A DNA stretch of 64,000 nucleotides from Astropecten irregularis (Eukaryota > Echinodermata > Asteroidea > Paxillosida > Astropectinidae). The stretch lies in NCBI GenBank assembly GCA_963971285.1, contig OZ020262.1:9492745-9556744 (forward strand). Direction: 5' to 3'. The notes under the pieces are model-generated. The model was not told where the DNA came from and did no database searches. It saw only the letters and a program-made list of their open reading frames with translations. Within the stretch, counting starts at the first letter, position 1. The number at the start of each line of letters is the position of its first letter. Below are positions 49,639-60,470 of this stretch, one piece after another. The position numbers and the translations under genes were made by a program.

Positions 49639-50247
49639 ATTCAGTTGTTGACCCTTAAAAAAAAATTGCATGCTTGTGACTTTGTGTTTATTTTGTACTC
49701 TCCTTACCGTGTAAAAAGCATTTTATTCTGTAACCGGTCATCTTTTTTGTTTCAGATAAAATGACCCTCCTTTATAGTTGGTATGGTATTTTGTATCCAA
49801 ATTTGAATCCAATTTGTTTAAATTTAGTAAAAGTTATTCTGAGGTTGTTTGAATCGCAACGGGATTCCGCATTTCATCTGTTCAAGCCAAAATTGCTGTA
49901 TTTGTAGTTGGATGATGACTTTTAAGGCAGTATTGTTCCTGAGTAGTCTCTTGCAGCTGGTCTGCTTAGCTGGCCCTCTGACACTTAAATTTTAGAATTG
50001 GCAAATATTGCAGGTAGTGTTTCTCTTCAAATGGCTTGGCTCTTTGCTCTCTAAACCACGCCCAAACCACACCCTGACCACGCCCTACCCTCAGATCAAT
50101 TCCTTCAATAGGACAAGACAAAGTTGGTATACATGTACTTGGCAGCTCTTATTGCACATAATAATGTCTTTATTTAGAATTAATTAGAAATTACACCTGT
50201 CATTAACACGCACCTGTTTCTTCGTCTCATCTTCTTTCTCTTATTAG

Positions 50248-53175
50248 CTCAAGTTGGTTTCTTCTACTTAGTCTACTACATTTTCTTGGCCGGTTTCTGG
50301 GGTCTGATGTTTTACATCTTCTGGCAGACCATTGATATGGAGCGACCATCTTACAGTTCCTACGTCGGCCGACCGGGTGAGTTCACATTGCTGCTGTCTT
50401 TATGGCAAGATTAGTGCTAAGGCTCGTATCCTAGGTTAAATGCTCCTGACTACTATTTGAAGCAGACGGAATTCAAGCCTGACACTTCTGTCATTAAAGG
50501 CATAATACAGGATTGGTAAAGGTAACAGAACAGCTGCAGGCTGTTCATAACTTGTCTTGTCTTGAACAATTCTTTGACAAAAACCAAAGTATGATATTAC
50601 CTTTAAAGTTAATATCATACTTTGGTTTTTGTCAAAGAAATACAGATTCATGGGCAGAAATATCAAGGATGAATAGATACAGTAACAGTCATCTGTGACA
50701 TTTTCCAGTCCCATACGGTACCCGCTTTTTGAGAAAACAGTGAAAAACGGCCACAGTATTTTTAAGTCTTTTCTCTTTTATTTTTGATCTAAAAAGATCC
50801 AAAATAATTTTGGTCACTGGTCTTACTCTTTTCTTGATAAATACAGCATTTCAGGCTGAACAATTTTAACAGTAATATTTCTACCATCACCATCTTTATA
50901 CCCTGTGTTGGGACTAGGTAAATCTGTGAAGATTTCTGTTTCGGTATGCTACCAAAGTATGATACTACCTTTAAAACCTGACTACGTGTATTTTTTTGTC
51001 CTCTCAGGTCTGAAAGCGTCTCCGCACAGTGGGGACAATGTCCTCCAGTTCTCCACGGCTAATAACAACGACTACGCCAAGTATGTGGAACAACTCCAGG
51101 AAATCTGGGATTGTAAGTACAATGAGACAGTGGCGTCACCAGACTTTTGAGTCTGGGGGGGCACAAGGGGGGCACTAGCAATTGTTGGGGGGGGCACTAC
51201 AATAATATTTTTTTTTTTTTCACGAACCCAAATCTCAAATGGGGGGGCACGCGGGGGGGCACGAGGTTTTCCAGGGGGGGCACGTGCCCCCCCTGGCCCC
51301 CCCTTGGCGACGCCACTGCAATGAGATTGAAGATTCGAAATATTTGAGGCTTTGCATGGTGACAATTGGTATATGGAACAGTTTGCGGAAACACCATGCA
51401 AAAGTCGTTCATATTTTTGCATTTCCTATTTCGTCGCACTTCTGGTTAGGTCTCAACGTTTCAACCAGCCTTCTCTAATCATCATCATTCACAACACATG
51501 GAAATTTGGCTTTTAATCCTGTTTTTATTAATCATCAAATAACCACAAGGGAAACTGACTGAATTCTAAGTCATTGAAAAGTGAAGAAAGAAAAATTGAC
51601 TGGAGCGGGATTCGAACCAGCGATCTCCGACTCGCTCCATGCAATTTTTCTTTGTTCACTTTTCAATGGCTGTTTTTATTAAGAAAGAAATTCATGGTTA
51701 GCAATTTTTTTTGCTAAGCAGGGCCGTGAAATTGGCCCCTCAGGCTACCAGCCAAAAGTACTTGTTTGACGCATACCGCTTGTTTAATACTGGTATTCTA
51801 CCAAACGTTGACTGACGACATCCTGCTAAATAACATCCATGCATCTCTCTGATTGGCACTTGCATCTCTCTCCTATCGTAGCCTTAGCTCCTGAGAATCA
51901 GACAGAGGGTTACGTGGACTGTGAGAACGGAACTGGACCTCCCGAAGGCAAATACTGCAGGTTTGATCGTACCTTGCTGGGTGAATTCTGCATTCCTCCC
52001 GACTTTGGCTTCGACCAGGGCAAACCATGTGCCTTTATCAGTCTGAATCAGGTAAGATGTTGAAGAGGTCTTACTGCTCCTGACCCTTCATCAGAAATCT
52101 AAATGTTCTGAAAGTCAGAATCTATTGGAAAACTGAACAGCAGTGAACTAAGGAGGTTTACGAAAGGGCGGCTCAGGCTCCAGCTCTGTCATCCATTCAT
52201 TCATAATGCTGAAAATATAGGTTGTGGTTTTTTATTGAAGCTGAAGCTCAGTTTTCTTTTTCAAACCAGAGAATCTACTTCTGAACAGCAGCCAAAAGCC
52301 TCTATTTTGATACCCGTTATTTTAGAATGGATTCACGAAATTGAGCCTGAGACAGAGCCTGAGCCTCCGTTTCGTAAACCCCCTAAGTCTCTTCCTCAAA
52401 CCAATTCAAAGACCTTGTTGACTGTTGATCCTTCTTTTATCCTAGACAGGATTTCTAAGTTGAAATAGGTAGCACCAGCTGAAAAGAGTAGTCCAACCTT
52501 CCTCAACCCACTTGGACCTATTCCACTCACCCTGGGGTGATCCAACGTACCCCACCACCCCTATTAGCCTCCTATGTGTGTAACCTGCGCAACCCATTCC
52601 CCACTTCAAACCCCTATTTCACTCATCACTCCATCCTAGGTGTATGACTGGGTTCCTGAGGATTACAAAGAAGGCGAAGTCCCGGAAGAAGTAGCTGAAT
52701 CTTACAAGCCTGGTTACATCTCCTTCAAGTGTGGATCCTATGTGAGTATCGTAACTCTAGTTACAAAGGATAACCCATCGTAGGGGCCTATCCTAAGCCT
52801 ATCCTAAGTCCTACGATTGAAAGTTACGATGAGTTTGGTGAAATTGACCCCTGGTCATTTTGTTCAATTATTCCACAGAAAAACAAGAAGCCTGAGCAGC
52901 TTGGTGAAGGGACGAGGATCTACCCCTACTCGGGAATCCCCTACCACTTCTACCCCTTCCCCGGCACCACCAATGTCACCAAGAGGGCTGCGTACCAGAA
53001 GCCCTACGTGGCTGTCCGCTTTGACATCCTTGCCAAGGAGGAGGACGTGAAGGTGCAGTGTCAGACCTTCACGGGGTCCATCGAGCCTCTTAAAGGGATG
53101 TATGACACCAAGTTTGAATCCATCGTTGTCTTCACCATTCATCTCACTAAGGAGCCTGTTAATTTGGAGCTTTAA
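50248..53175 (+). CDS. ATP1B: second ATP1B exon set (exons 2-6) with no first exon of its own seen
   Basis: Five exons repeat the layout of the upstream gene: 50248-50376 (129), 51008-51112 (105), 51882-52051 (170), 52640-52741 (102), 52879-53175 (297, stop TAA). The corresponding upstream exons are 129, 105, 167, 102 and 285. All have AG/GT borders and the first exon here needs a donor in phase 1, as supplied by the exon ending at 34516. Joined to it the product is 307 aa, with signal anchor at about 42-66 (FFYLVYYIFLAGFW), Cys132, 144, 155, 168, 206 and 270, and sequons at N124, N134 and N241. It ends in LEL, without the KDEL of the neighbour. I found no exon resembling the W-N ... G-R ... 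S-W start between 45748 and 50247. It is either an alternative 3' cassette or a tandem duplicate with a diverged first exon or lost start. Confidence 0.9.
50494..50974. mobile_element. two family B ends, tail to tail, in the first intron of the second ATP1B exon set
   Basis: A short remnant (50494-50606, ending AAGTATGATATTACCTTTAA) is joined to a full copy (50604-50974) starting TTTAAAGTTAATATCATACT and ending AAAGTATGATACTACCTTTAA. The full copy stops 33 bp before the acceptor of the exon at 51008. Confidence 0.85.
51128..51318. mobile_element. hAT-like MITE with 8-bp target duplication next to a splice donor
   Basis: The ends CAGTGGCGTC and GACGCCACTG are exact inverses and are flanked by CAATGAGA on both sides (51120-51127 and 51319-51326). 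An 8-bp duplication and CAG...CTG ends fit the hAT superfamily. The body is made of G-rich GGGGGGGCAC runs. It begins 15 bp after the end of the exon at 51112. Confidence 0.9.
51340..51480. mobile_element. fragment of the element at 6118-6345
   Basis: Shares GAGGCTTTGCATGGTGACAA, GCGGAAACACCATGCA, TTTCGTCGCACTTCTGG and GTCTCAACGTTTC with the copy at 6118. Confidence 0.75.
51532..51669 (-). repeat. SINE with 13-bp target duplication nested in a family A MITE
   Basis: A 138-bp tRNA-like unit (TTCGAACC, TTTCTTTGTTCACTTTTCAA) is flanked by CTGTTTTTATTAA on both sides (51519-51531, 51670-51682). That sequence is the internal part of a family A MITE whose pieces continue at 51491-51531 and 51670-51740. 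Confidence 0.85.
52157..52382. mobile_element. family D element in an intron of the second ATP1B exon set
   Basis: GTTTACGAAAGGGCGGCTCA at the left and GAGCCTCCGTTTCGTAAAC at the right are inverse. It lies in the same relative region as the copy at 45199 but in a different intron, so it is an independent insertion. Confidence 0.85.
52746..52854. mobile_element. family C MITE filling a 137-bp intron of the second ATP1B exon set
   Basis: Begins about four bases after the donor GT at 52742 (GTATCGTAACTCTAG) and ends GAGTTTGGTGAAATTGACCCC, 24 bp before the next exon at 52879. It makes up most of this intron. Confidence 0.85.
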
Positions 53176-53343
53176 GTCAGTCATGAGGATTATTAGAGGA
53201 CAGGGGGTTGTGGTGGGTTGGAGGGTTGTGATTAAAGAATTGGGAACAGCATGTGATTAGAGATAATAGGATGAGTGGACAGGTGCTAGGTGTCGTTATT
53301 TGTGTAGAGTTATGCAGAAAAGGTCTTCGTGTAACATTTAAAC

Positions 53344-53820
53344 CCTGCTAGACCAACCCAACACCCACCAGCACCCTGTTACCCAAAACCTTAACCTTAC
53401 AACATCCACACAACATCTTCTCTCCCTCGCCTGAATCACCACACCCAGTCACCCACACCTGAACCCACCACACCCATCCTACACCCAATCACCCACACCT
53501 GAGCTCACCACACCCACCTTACATCCACACCTGAACCCAACACACCCATCCTACACCCAATCACCCAAACCTTAACCCACCACACCCACCCAACACACAA
53601 TCACCCACACCTTCACCCACCACACCCAATCACCCACACCTTCACCCACCACACCCACCCAACACCCACACCTTCACCCACCACACCCCAACCCACCACA
53701 ACCACCCTACACCACGTCACACCCAACCCACTCCCCCATCCTACACCCAGTCACCCACAACCCAACCCACCACACCCATCCTACACCCAGTCACCCATAC
53801 CTGAACCCTACTAGACCCAC
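53344..53820. repeat. CACCC-rich tract after the second ATP1B exon set
   Basis: Irregular repeats of CACCCACC, CACACCCATCCTACACCC and CAATCACCCACACCT over about 480 bp, strongly C/A on the plus strand. Starts 170 bp after the stop codon, so it is probably within the 3' UTR. Confidence 0.85.
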
Positions 53821-54163
53821 CTCCCTATAGTAACTCATCTTCAAAGATTATTCTTTATAGTTATGGAACTTTTATGCAGTTTAATTTAATAATGAAATGG
53901 AAATCATGCATGCTTGACCTAATCAATTAGATTAGGTTCTTTGTTAAATCTTCATCGCATGACAGAAACAGTTTGGCCTACATTTTCTATGGAACTGTAA
54001 TTGAGCCTCAACAATTGGTTGATTCCTACACACACGTGACTCTTCATTAATTGCAGACCTTTTGATTGGTTTAAAACTTTTGGACTCATCCAAGGGGATG
54101 TTTTGCATATTTTTGAAAGAAGAATGACTGTGAAATTGTTGAATTGAAGCACATTGTGATCCC

Positions 54164-54233
54164 AATAAAACATGATTAAATTCTTTCCCCAAGAAAGTGT
54201 CATAACGTGTACTCGTTTTCACTTAAGAATAAA
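54164..54233 (+). promoter_or_regulatory. candidate polyadenylation signals for the second ATP1B exon set
   Basis: AATAAA occurs at 54164-54169 and again at 54228-54233, about 1.0 kb after the TAA at 53175 and after the CACCC-rich tract. These are the first good hexamers I see downstream on this strand. The assignment rests on position only. Confidence 0.35.
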
Positions 54234-54559
54234 GTGTACGTACGAAAATCACAGAACACAACCACGCAATATTTTTTTTTACAGACATAGCGCCCCCATC
54301 GGTCGAATCGGTCAAAGAAATTTTTAGGCGCGCTAATTTTGTCCATTTTACCACAGCGCACTAACACGTGAAGCCACAGCCTCTAAAAGAACCCAATTTG
54401 AACACGGCTGTGGATCATGCAATCATATAATTATATATACAACATATAATGACTAGTTCTTGGAAACACAGGTAAAGAGGCTCGATCACTTTCGCCTTGG
54501 ATCCAAAGCTGCTGCTGACGTCGATATAACGTCATGGTAAACTAAATGGCACAGTCGGT

Positions 54560-54902
54560 GAAAGGTACTATCCGTACTTTGGTAGCATACCGAAACAGTT
54601 ATCTTCACATCACATTTACCTATAACTTACAGGGTATGACAATGGTGATGGTAGAAACATACCGTTATAATGTTTCTGCCCGAAATGATGTACTTATCCA
54701 GATATAAGAGTAAAAACCAATGACTAAACACAATTTTAATCTTTCAAAGATCAAAAATAACGTTGAAAAGACTCTAGAAACACTGTGAACGTTTTTTCAC
54801 TGTTTTCTCAAAAAGTGGGCACCGTATGGGACTGAAATTTTCACAGATGACTGTGACTGTATCTTGCTTGATATGTTTGCCCATGAATCTGCATTTCTTT
54901 TA
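54560..54902. mobile_element. family B inverted-repeat element
   Basis: Left GAAAGGTACTATCCGTACTT; internal marks intact; right end lost after GCATTTCTTTT. Confidence 0.8.
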
Positions 54903-55354
54903 GACCACCATCTACACTCATGCACCGTTGATCATCACCGCTTACCTCAAACACCCACCCATAAATCCGGGGGCGATTTTGTTCTTGTTTATAACTCCTA
55001 TAAACGGCATCAATAACCTTCCAATATTATCGGCAATCCTTCTTTGTCAAGCATGGACGCTAATTGCCACATTAGTATCGGATATACCCTTTGCAGTCCT
55101 TGCATGCGGTGTGTAATTGATTTAGATTAGTGGTTAGATATCATAAACACCAGGTGGATGATTATTCCTTCCCCTGGGAATCCCCTCATTTAATATCAGC
55201 CCTTTCCTTGTCTCGTTCTAATTTATCTACGGTCATTATAAGTGATTTTACTATTATTTTTTTCACCACGGTTGAGTTATTGATCATTGGAAACGGTAGA
55301 GAACAACGGGAAACATTTGGAATTGTTATGTGAAATTGTAAGGTGATTGTAATT

Positions 55355-55537
55355 GTGAGGTTTTGATCTCGGAGATCAAAACTGTTTTCGGTCTTTTGTT
55401 TTACTCATTTCTGGAGAAATACCGCATTTCAGGCAGAAAAATGTTAACGGTATTGTTTGTACTTAGATCTATACCCATAGGTAAATCTTTGAACATGTCT
55501 GTTTTGGTTTCGTACTAAAGTATGATAGCGCCTTTAA
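55355..55537. mobile_element. truncated family B element
   Basis: Only the half from GGAGATCAAAACTG to AAAGTATGATAGCGCCTTTAA remains. Confidence 0.75.
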
Positions 55538-55689
55538 AATGCAGTCTCGATCACTTTGTTTATCGAAACAATTTATCATTTTGATGAATTCAAGGCCCAA
55601 AATGAAAGCACTTTGTGCTGTTTCGGTTTACCCAGGATAAATATATAGGGATACAGAAAAAAACTATGTTTGATTATATAGGTTCTTCT

Positions 55690-55994
55690 CAGGCGCGGTT
55701 CTAGAGCCAACATTTAGGGGGGGGCTAGAAGAGCCATTATTTTTTTTGGGGGGGGGGGCTAGAAGACGCAATATTTTGGGTTCTTCTAACACTCGCTTCT
55801 GCTATGTCTTATTAGGGGTCGAAAAACATGCACATTATAGCCCAAACAACGCGTTTTTTTTATGTAATTTGCGCTTAATAACTGCAAAAATCCAGTATTT
55901 TCAATTATTTTTTTTTTTCACTTGCATTTTTTTGGGGGGGCTAGACAAAATTTGGGTAGCCCCCCCCCCCAGCCCCCCCGTAGAACCGCGCCTG
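55690..55994. mobile_element. hAT-like MITE with 8-bp target duplication
   Basis: The ends CAGGCGCGGTTCTA and TAGAACCGCGCCTG are flanked by GTTCTTCT on both sides (55682-55689 and 55995-56002). G-rich subterminal runs (GGGGGGGCTAGA) resemble those of the element at 51128. The open frame at 55746-56222 starts inside it and is not a gene. Confidence 0.9.
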
Positions 55995-56528
55995 GTTCTT
56001 CTGATCAAAAGATATGGAAATTATTTTGTTTGCAGTATAGGCGTTGTCAAAAGTATTATGAGTTTGAACAGTCTTCTTGTTTCGTCTGAGCTACGGAAAC
56101 GGTTCATCGGATGCTATCCTCATGAGGACCAACCACCACACCCAGGTCCCACCCCCGCCACACCCAAGCCAACCCCAAACCCCACCCAAAACCACCGCCC
56201 ATCACATGATATTAAGTCATAGATACCTCCAAACCTCCCTCATTTTATTCAATTCCTCGGCTTCATAATCACTCTTTCGCTTCGCCCTTCAGTCAAATGA
56301 GTGATCTGCGGCCAGGTTTCGGGTCGCAAAATTCTGGGACGAAACCAAATTCAGTCGTGACGAAAGGTGACGTCTGAGACGTAATTAATTGTGCTCTCAC
56401 GAGAGAGAGTCAATGGCACGGGATGAGACGAGACATGACGAGACTTTCATTCATTGTCAGTTGTTGTTGTTTTTTTTGTTTTTTTTTTTGGGGGGGAGGG
56501 GTGAGGTGGTAGGTACTGAATGGGACAT

Positions 56529-57112
56529 GGGGCCAATTTCATGGAGCTACTAAGCACAAACAATTCACAAAATGTCTTGCTCAATAACTTACAAAACCAC
56601 CATTAAAAGTTCCATTTCATATCACGGTCAGCGAATAACAGCCAAAGAACAATCATAAGTGATACACAACACATAGAAATTTGGTTGGTAATCCTGTTTT
56701 TAAAGGTAGTGTCATACTTTGGTTTTCATCACAGAAATACAGATTCATGGGCAAAAATACCAAGACAGATATATACAGTAACAGTCATCTGTGAACATTT
56801 CAGTCCCCTACGGTGCCCACTTTTTGAGAAAACAGTGAAAAACGGCCACAGTATTTCCAGTAAGTCTTTTCTCTTTTATTTTGATCTTTTAAAAGATCCG
56901 AAAAAGATTGTCGGTCCTTGTTTTACTAATTGCTGGATAAATACACCATTTCAGGCGGGAAAAATTTTAACGGTATCTTTCTACCACCACCATCTTCATA
57001 CCCTGTAAGTTATACGTAAATCTGTGAACATTTGTGTTTTGGTCACTTACCAAAGTATGATACAACCTCAAAGCACATTTTGTGTGCTTAGCAGCGTCAT
57101 GGAATTGGTCTC
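56529..57112. mobile_element. family A MITE split by an inserted family B element
   Basis: The left part (56529-56700) runs from GGGGCCAATTTCATGGAGCT to the internal GGTAATCCTGTTTTT. A family B copy occupies 56701-57070. The right part resumes with AGCACATTTTGTGTGCTTAG and ends GTCATGGAATTGGTC. Confidence 0.85.
56701..57070. mobile_element. family B element nested in a family A MITE
   Basis: Left AAAGGTAGTGTCATACTTTG, right CCAAAGTATGATACAACCT; sits inside the family A copy at 56529-57112. Confidence 0.85.
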
Positions 57113-57304
57113 TGTTCGTTGTTTTTTTATATATCTTGTTTACCCTGGGTTTACCTGCTCAGTGAAACACACACTGTTTTCCAGAGGTTCCCAGCAATAC
57201 AATATGAATTATGAAGGATGGTGCTACACGTGACCGAGAAGCAGGCTTTCATGGGCGCCCTTTGGCAGCCAGCCACATCTGAACCCATATATGATCACGA
57301 AGCA

Positions 57305-57472
57305 CAGTTTAAGATGGAAAGTGTTTGGTTTTTGTGGAGGGAGGAAAACCCTCGAAGCATAGTAGAGAACCAAACGCACAACTCTACTCACATACATGAC
57401 CCACGGCCGGGATTGAACCCGGGCCACATTGGTGAGAGGCGAGTGCCCAACGCACTTTGCCACCTATCCCCC
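57305..57472 (-). repeat. tRNA-derived SINE of a second type
   Basis: On the minus strand the head has GGGTTCAATCCCGG (B-box-like T-arm) preceded by GGCACTCGCCTCTCACC, and a non-tRNA body with GAGGGTTTTCCTCCCTCC. Known SINE layout; not related to the other tRNA-like family here. Confidence 0.75.
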
Positions 57473-58125
57473 CCTAATACACAGGGTCAGTTGCTTAATA
57501 AGGGGTTGACATGATCATTTTGGTCTGAGTGTGTTTTAAGTCACGGTCTCCATTCTCCACACCCACCCACCCAATAACATCGCTCCGATCTCGTTATTAT
57601 ATGACCCATCCCCATCTTCGACCTATGACGTCAATTACTCATTCTTTTATGACTTCGTTATTGTAACCATAGCAACCGACATCGCCCAATCGTCTGATCA
57701 TTATGAAACCTAAGCCCAGACGGTAATATTTTGGGAAAATAATGCATGAGGGGGAAAATTGTTGTTCTTTTTTTTTTTTCAGAGACGAAAGGGGGAGAGG
57801 CAGACGATAAATGTGGTCATTATTTTCAGCTTAAATGCGGCTCTTTATCAATGAGGATTCATGTTGAAAAAAGAAAAAGCTTTCCGTTATTTTTACCGCA
57901 ATAAAATAAAGAGGAAAATGATAAACATAAAATCAATTAATTTTTTTAGTTGAATGCTTGTTTGTTCATTCACTTCAATTCATTTTTTTATTGGACCAAG
58001 GTAGACATTTATTTCATTCTTTCAATTTCTTTGATAAATCTGTTATGATTTTATTCGCGTGTTCTTTCGCTGAAATAATATATTTTATTGTATTGTATTA
58101 ATGAATATCAGTGTGATTTACACAT

Positions 58126-58425
58126 TAAGGGTTATAATACATGATTGGTAAAGGTCACAGAACAGCACTCACACTAGTGTCTGACCAAACATGTACATGA
58201 AATAATAAACCTGTGAAAATTTGAGTTTGATTGGACACTCCGAGTTACTAGAAAATAGCAAAACCCGCCTCAATTTTTCTTATAAAAATAATAAAGAATG
58301 GTTCTGATCTTACCCCGAGATCAAAACTGTTTTCGGTCTTTGTTTGACTAATTTCTGGATAGATACACCATTTTAGGCGGACATATTTTAACGGTATGAT
58401 TCTACAAGCACCATCTTAATAATAA
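58126..58425. mobile_element. family B variant
   Basis: Has the variant half in the other orientation (GACCAAACATGTACATGAAA, TTGGACACTCCGAGTTAC) followed by GAGATCAAAACTGTTTTCGG and the family B end region. Confidence 0.7.
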
Positions 58426-58667
58426 TAATCTCATTTCCCTATACTACAAAGAGTAGTTGTTATAATTTGGTTATCCCGGAATTTTTTATTCCATTTTTTT
58501 ATCATCATAATAATATTTTTTTAGTGAATGAAAAAAGTGAAAGAAAGCCCGCCCTCTACGGTACCGTGTTCTCGCTTCGGTCTCGGCACTAGTCTTGCTT
58601 CAAAACGTCGAATTTAAGCCACAGGTAATTATCACTGTATACATACGCGTCCCATCAGGACTGAATC

Positions 58668-59024
58668 AAAGGTAATATCATACTTTGGTTTCTATCAAAG
58701 AAATACAGATTCATGAGCAAAAATATAAAGACAGATACAATAACCATAATCTGTTAAAATGTCAGTCCCATGCGGTGCGCACTTTTGGAGAAAACAGTGA
58801 AAACAGCCACAGCTTCTCTCTTTTATTTTTGATCTTTTAATTTAAAAGATCAACAAGGTTTTCGGTCGTTATTTTACTAATTTCTGGATAAATACACCAT
58901 TTCAGGCGGAAAAATTTTAACGGTATGTTTCTACCACCACCACCATCTTTATACCATGTAAGTTATACGTACATCTGTGAACATTTATGTTTTGGTTTCT
59001 TACCAAAGTATGATAGTACCTTTA
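58668..59024. mobile_element. family B element 200 bp upstream of the orphan first exon at 59224
   Basis: Left CAAAGGTAATATCATACTTT, right CAAAGTATGATAGTACCTTT. The right edge lies 200 bp before the start codon at 59224, so it is within or next to that gene's promoter. Confidence 0.85.
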
Positions 59025-59223
59025 AAAAACGCCTGGAACAAAGACTTGTAGTAGGATAGAATGAAAACACAGAGCACATGTGATGGTGTATAGTAGTAAT
59101 ACAGTGTAAAGCTATGGGACGTATACACTGTACAGTGATCGCACGGTCAGTCATAGCATGCATCGTGTGCATTGCAATAGCCACCATACTACCACCAGCT
59201 ACTACTAGCTACAGTTGATCATA

Positions 59224-59400
59224 ATGGCGACTCCGGACACGATCGCCGTGTCCTCCTCGCCTAGCGTTTCACCCGATCACGGCGTCAAAACCCCGGTGAA
59301 AAGCACCTCAATGGAGGACTCCAGTGACAGTGAGGGGGAGATCGAGACATCGAAGGCCTTTCATCGACGTGTGTCTACTTCTAAACAGATCAAACACAAG
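59224..59400 (+). CDS. first coding exon of an unidentified Ser-rich acidic protein
   Basis: An ATG with A at -3 and G at +4 opens 59 codons and ends at a good donor, CAAACACAAG|GTAGGT, in phase 0. G+C content rises sharply against the flanks. The encoded start is low in complexity and rich in Ser, Thr and Pro (AVSSSPSVSP), then acidic (EDSSDSEGEIE), then basic with HRRVSTSKQIKHK, where R-R-V-S fits a protein kinase A type site. This looks like the disordered N-terminus of an intracellular protein. No later exon could be supported in the 4.6 kb to the window end, so the gene probably continues to the right. The family is not recognised. Confidence 0.6.
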
Positions 59401-59781
59401 GTAGGTCTTACTTAGTTCAGCTCAGTTAGGCCCACTTCATTTTTTAAAGCCAATTTCTGTCATTTAAAAAAATACTATGCATTGCTCAATACAAATTCTT
59501 CTATTGGGCCTACACTGGTGGCCCAGGTATTTGGCTTTTGCTGTTTTTCATTTTGTAATGGGGTTACTGAAGTTTAGTACACCAGGATTATTTTCACACA
59601 CACAAACAGTAAGGAAATCGTATTTTTACACTGAATTATTGTCGAAACATGTTCAATGTAACTTGTAAGGGTTCCAGGACTCGGGAACATTTGTTTGAAG
59701 ATACAAGCCTCATTTTGGAAAGCTGTATGATTTTGTGAAAATAAACCTGTTCTATTAAACCTCAGTAATCCCCGTGTAATT

Positions 59782-59853
59782 TAGTTGCGATAATCGTAAC
59801 CCTTGGTCCCAGTCCTCATGTCATCAGACCAAGGGTTACGGACATCGCAACTA
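59782..59853. mobile_element. second copy of the 70-bp palindromic element
   Basis: TAGTTGCGATAATCGTAACC and GGTTACGGACATCGCAACTA ends match the element at 34796. It lies in the first intron of the orphan gene at 59224. The flanks no longer show a clear duplication. Confidence 0.85.
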
Positions 59854-60470
59854 ACTTTTATTTGAAATTATTACTTGTATCTTGTATTAAATTGTAAGGG
59901 AAAAGTCTTGTAATTTGTATTGTTTGTTTGTTTTTACTTTTTATAGCCTGAAAGAAAAATGAAAACTCATTAAAAATGACTATTTCTTGAAAATTATATC
60001 AAACTTCACAAAGCAAGGAGGAAAATATTCTCCTTGTGTTTTTTCAACACAATTTGTTTAAATTGATTAAATAATTTTCAGATAAAAATAAATTTCTTTG
60101 CGTACCCTGACATACAAACGTAACTGAATTCACTTGACATTGATGTGAGTAAGAGCGTTCATAGAGTTGCTGGTACGACACTTAAAGTACGGGTCAGTGG
60201 ATAAAAAACTTACCTTATTTAAAAAAATAATTAATGACGTTCTATTTTCTGTTTCAATTAATTCTTTGTTCATTAATTACCGTGAGTAGTTAGTTCTGTG
60301 CATGGACTCAAAAGTACGTTACGAGGTTATTCTGAAATGCTTTCAAAGAAATTCCTAATTTATGTGCATTTGTAAGTGTTTTCATTCTATAGAATAATGA
60401 TATGTTTATTAAATTTTATAACAGTAAAATTGAATGCAGTTAAATTCTACAATTGAGCAGATAGTCATAA

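Noticed and set aside
55746-56222. 158-codon plus-strand frame
   Set aside because: It starts in a hAT-like MITE with long G and T runs and has no recognisable protein feature.
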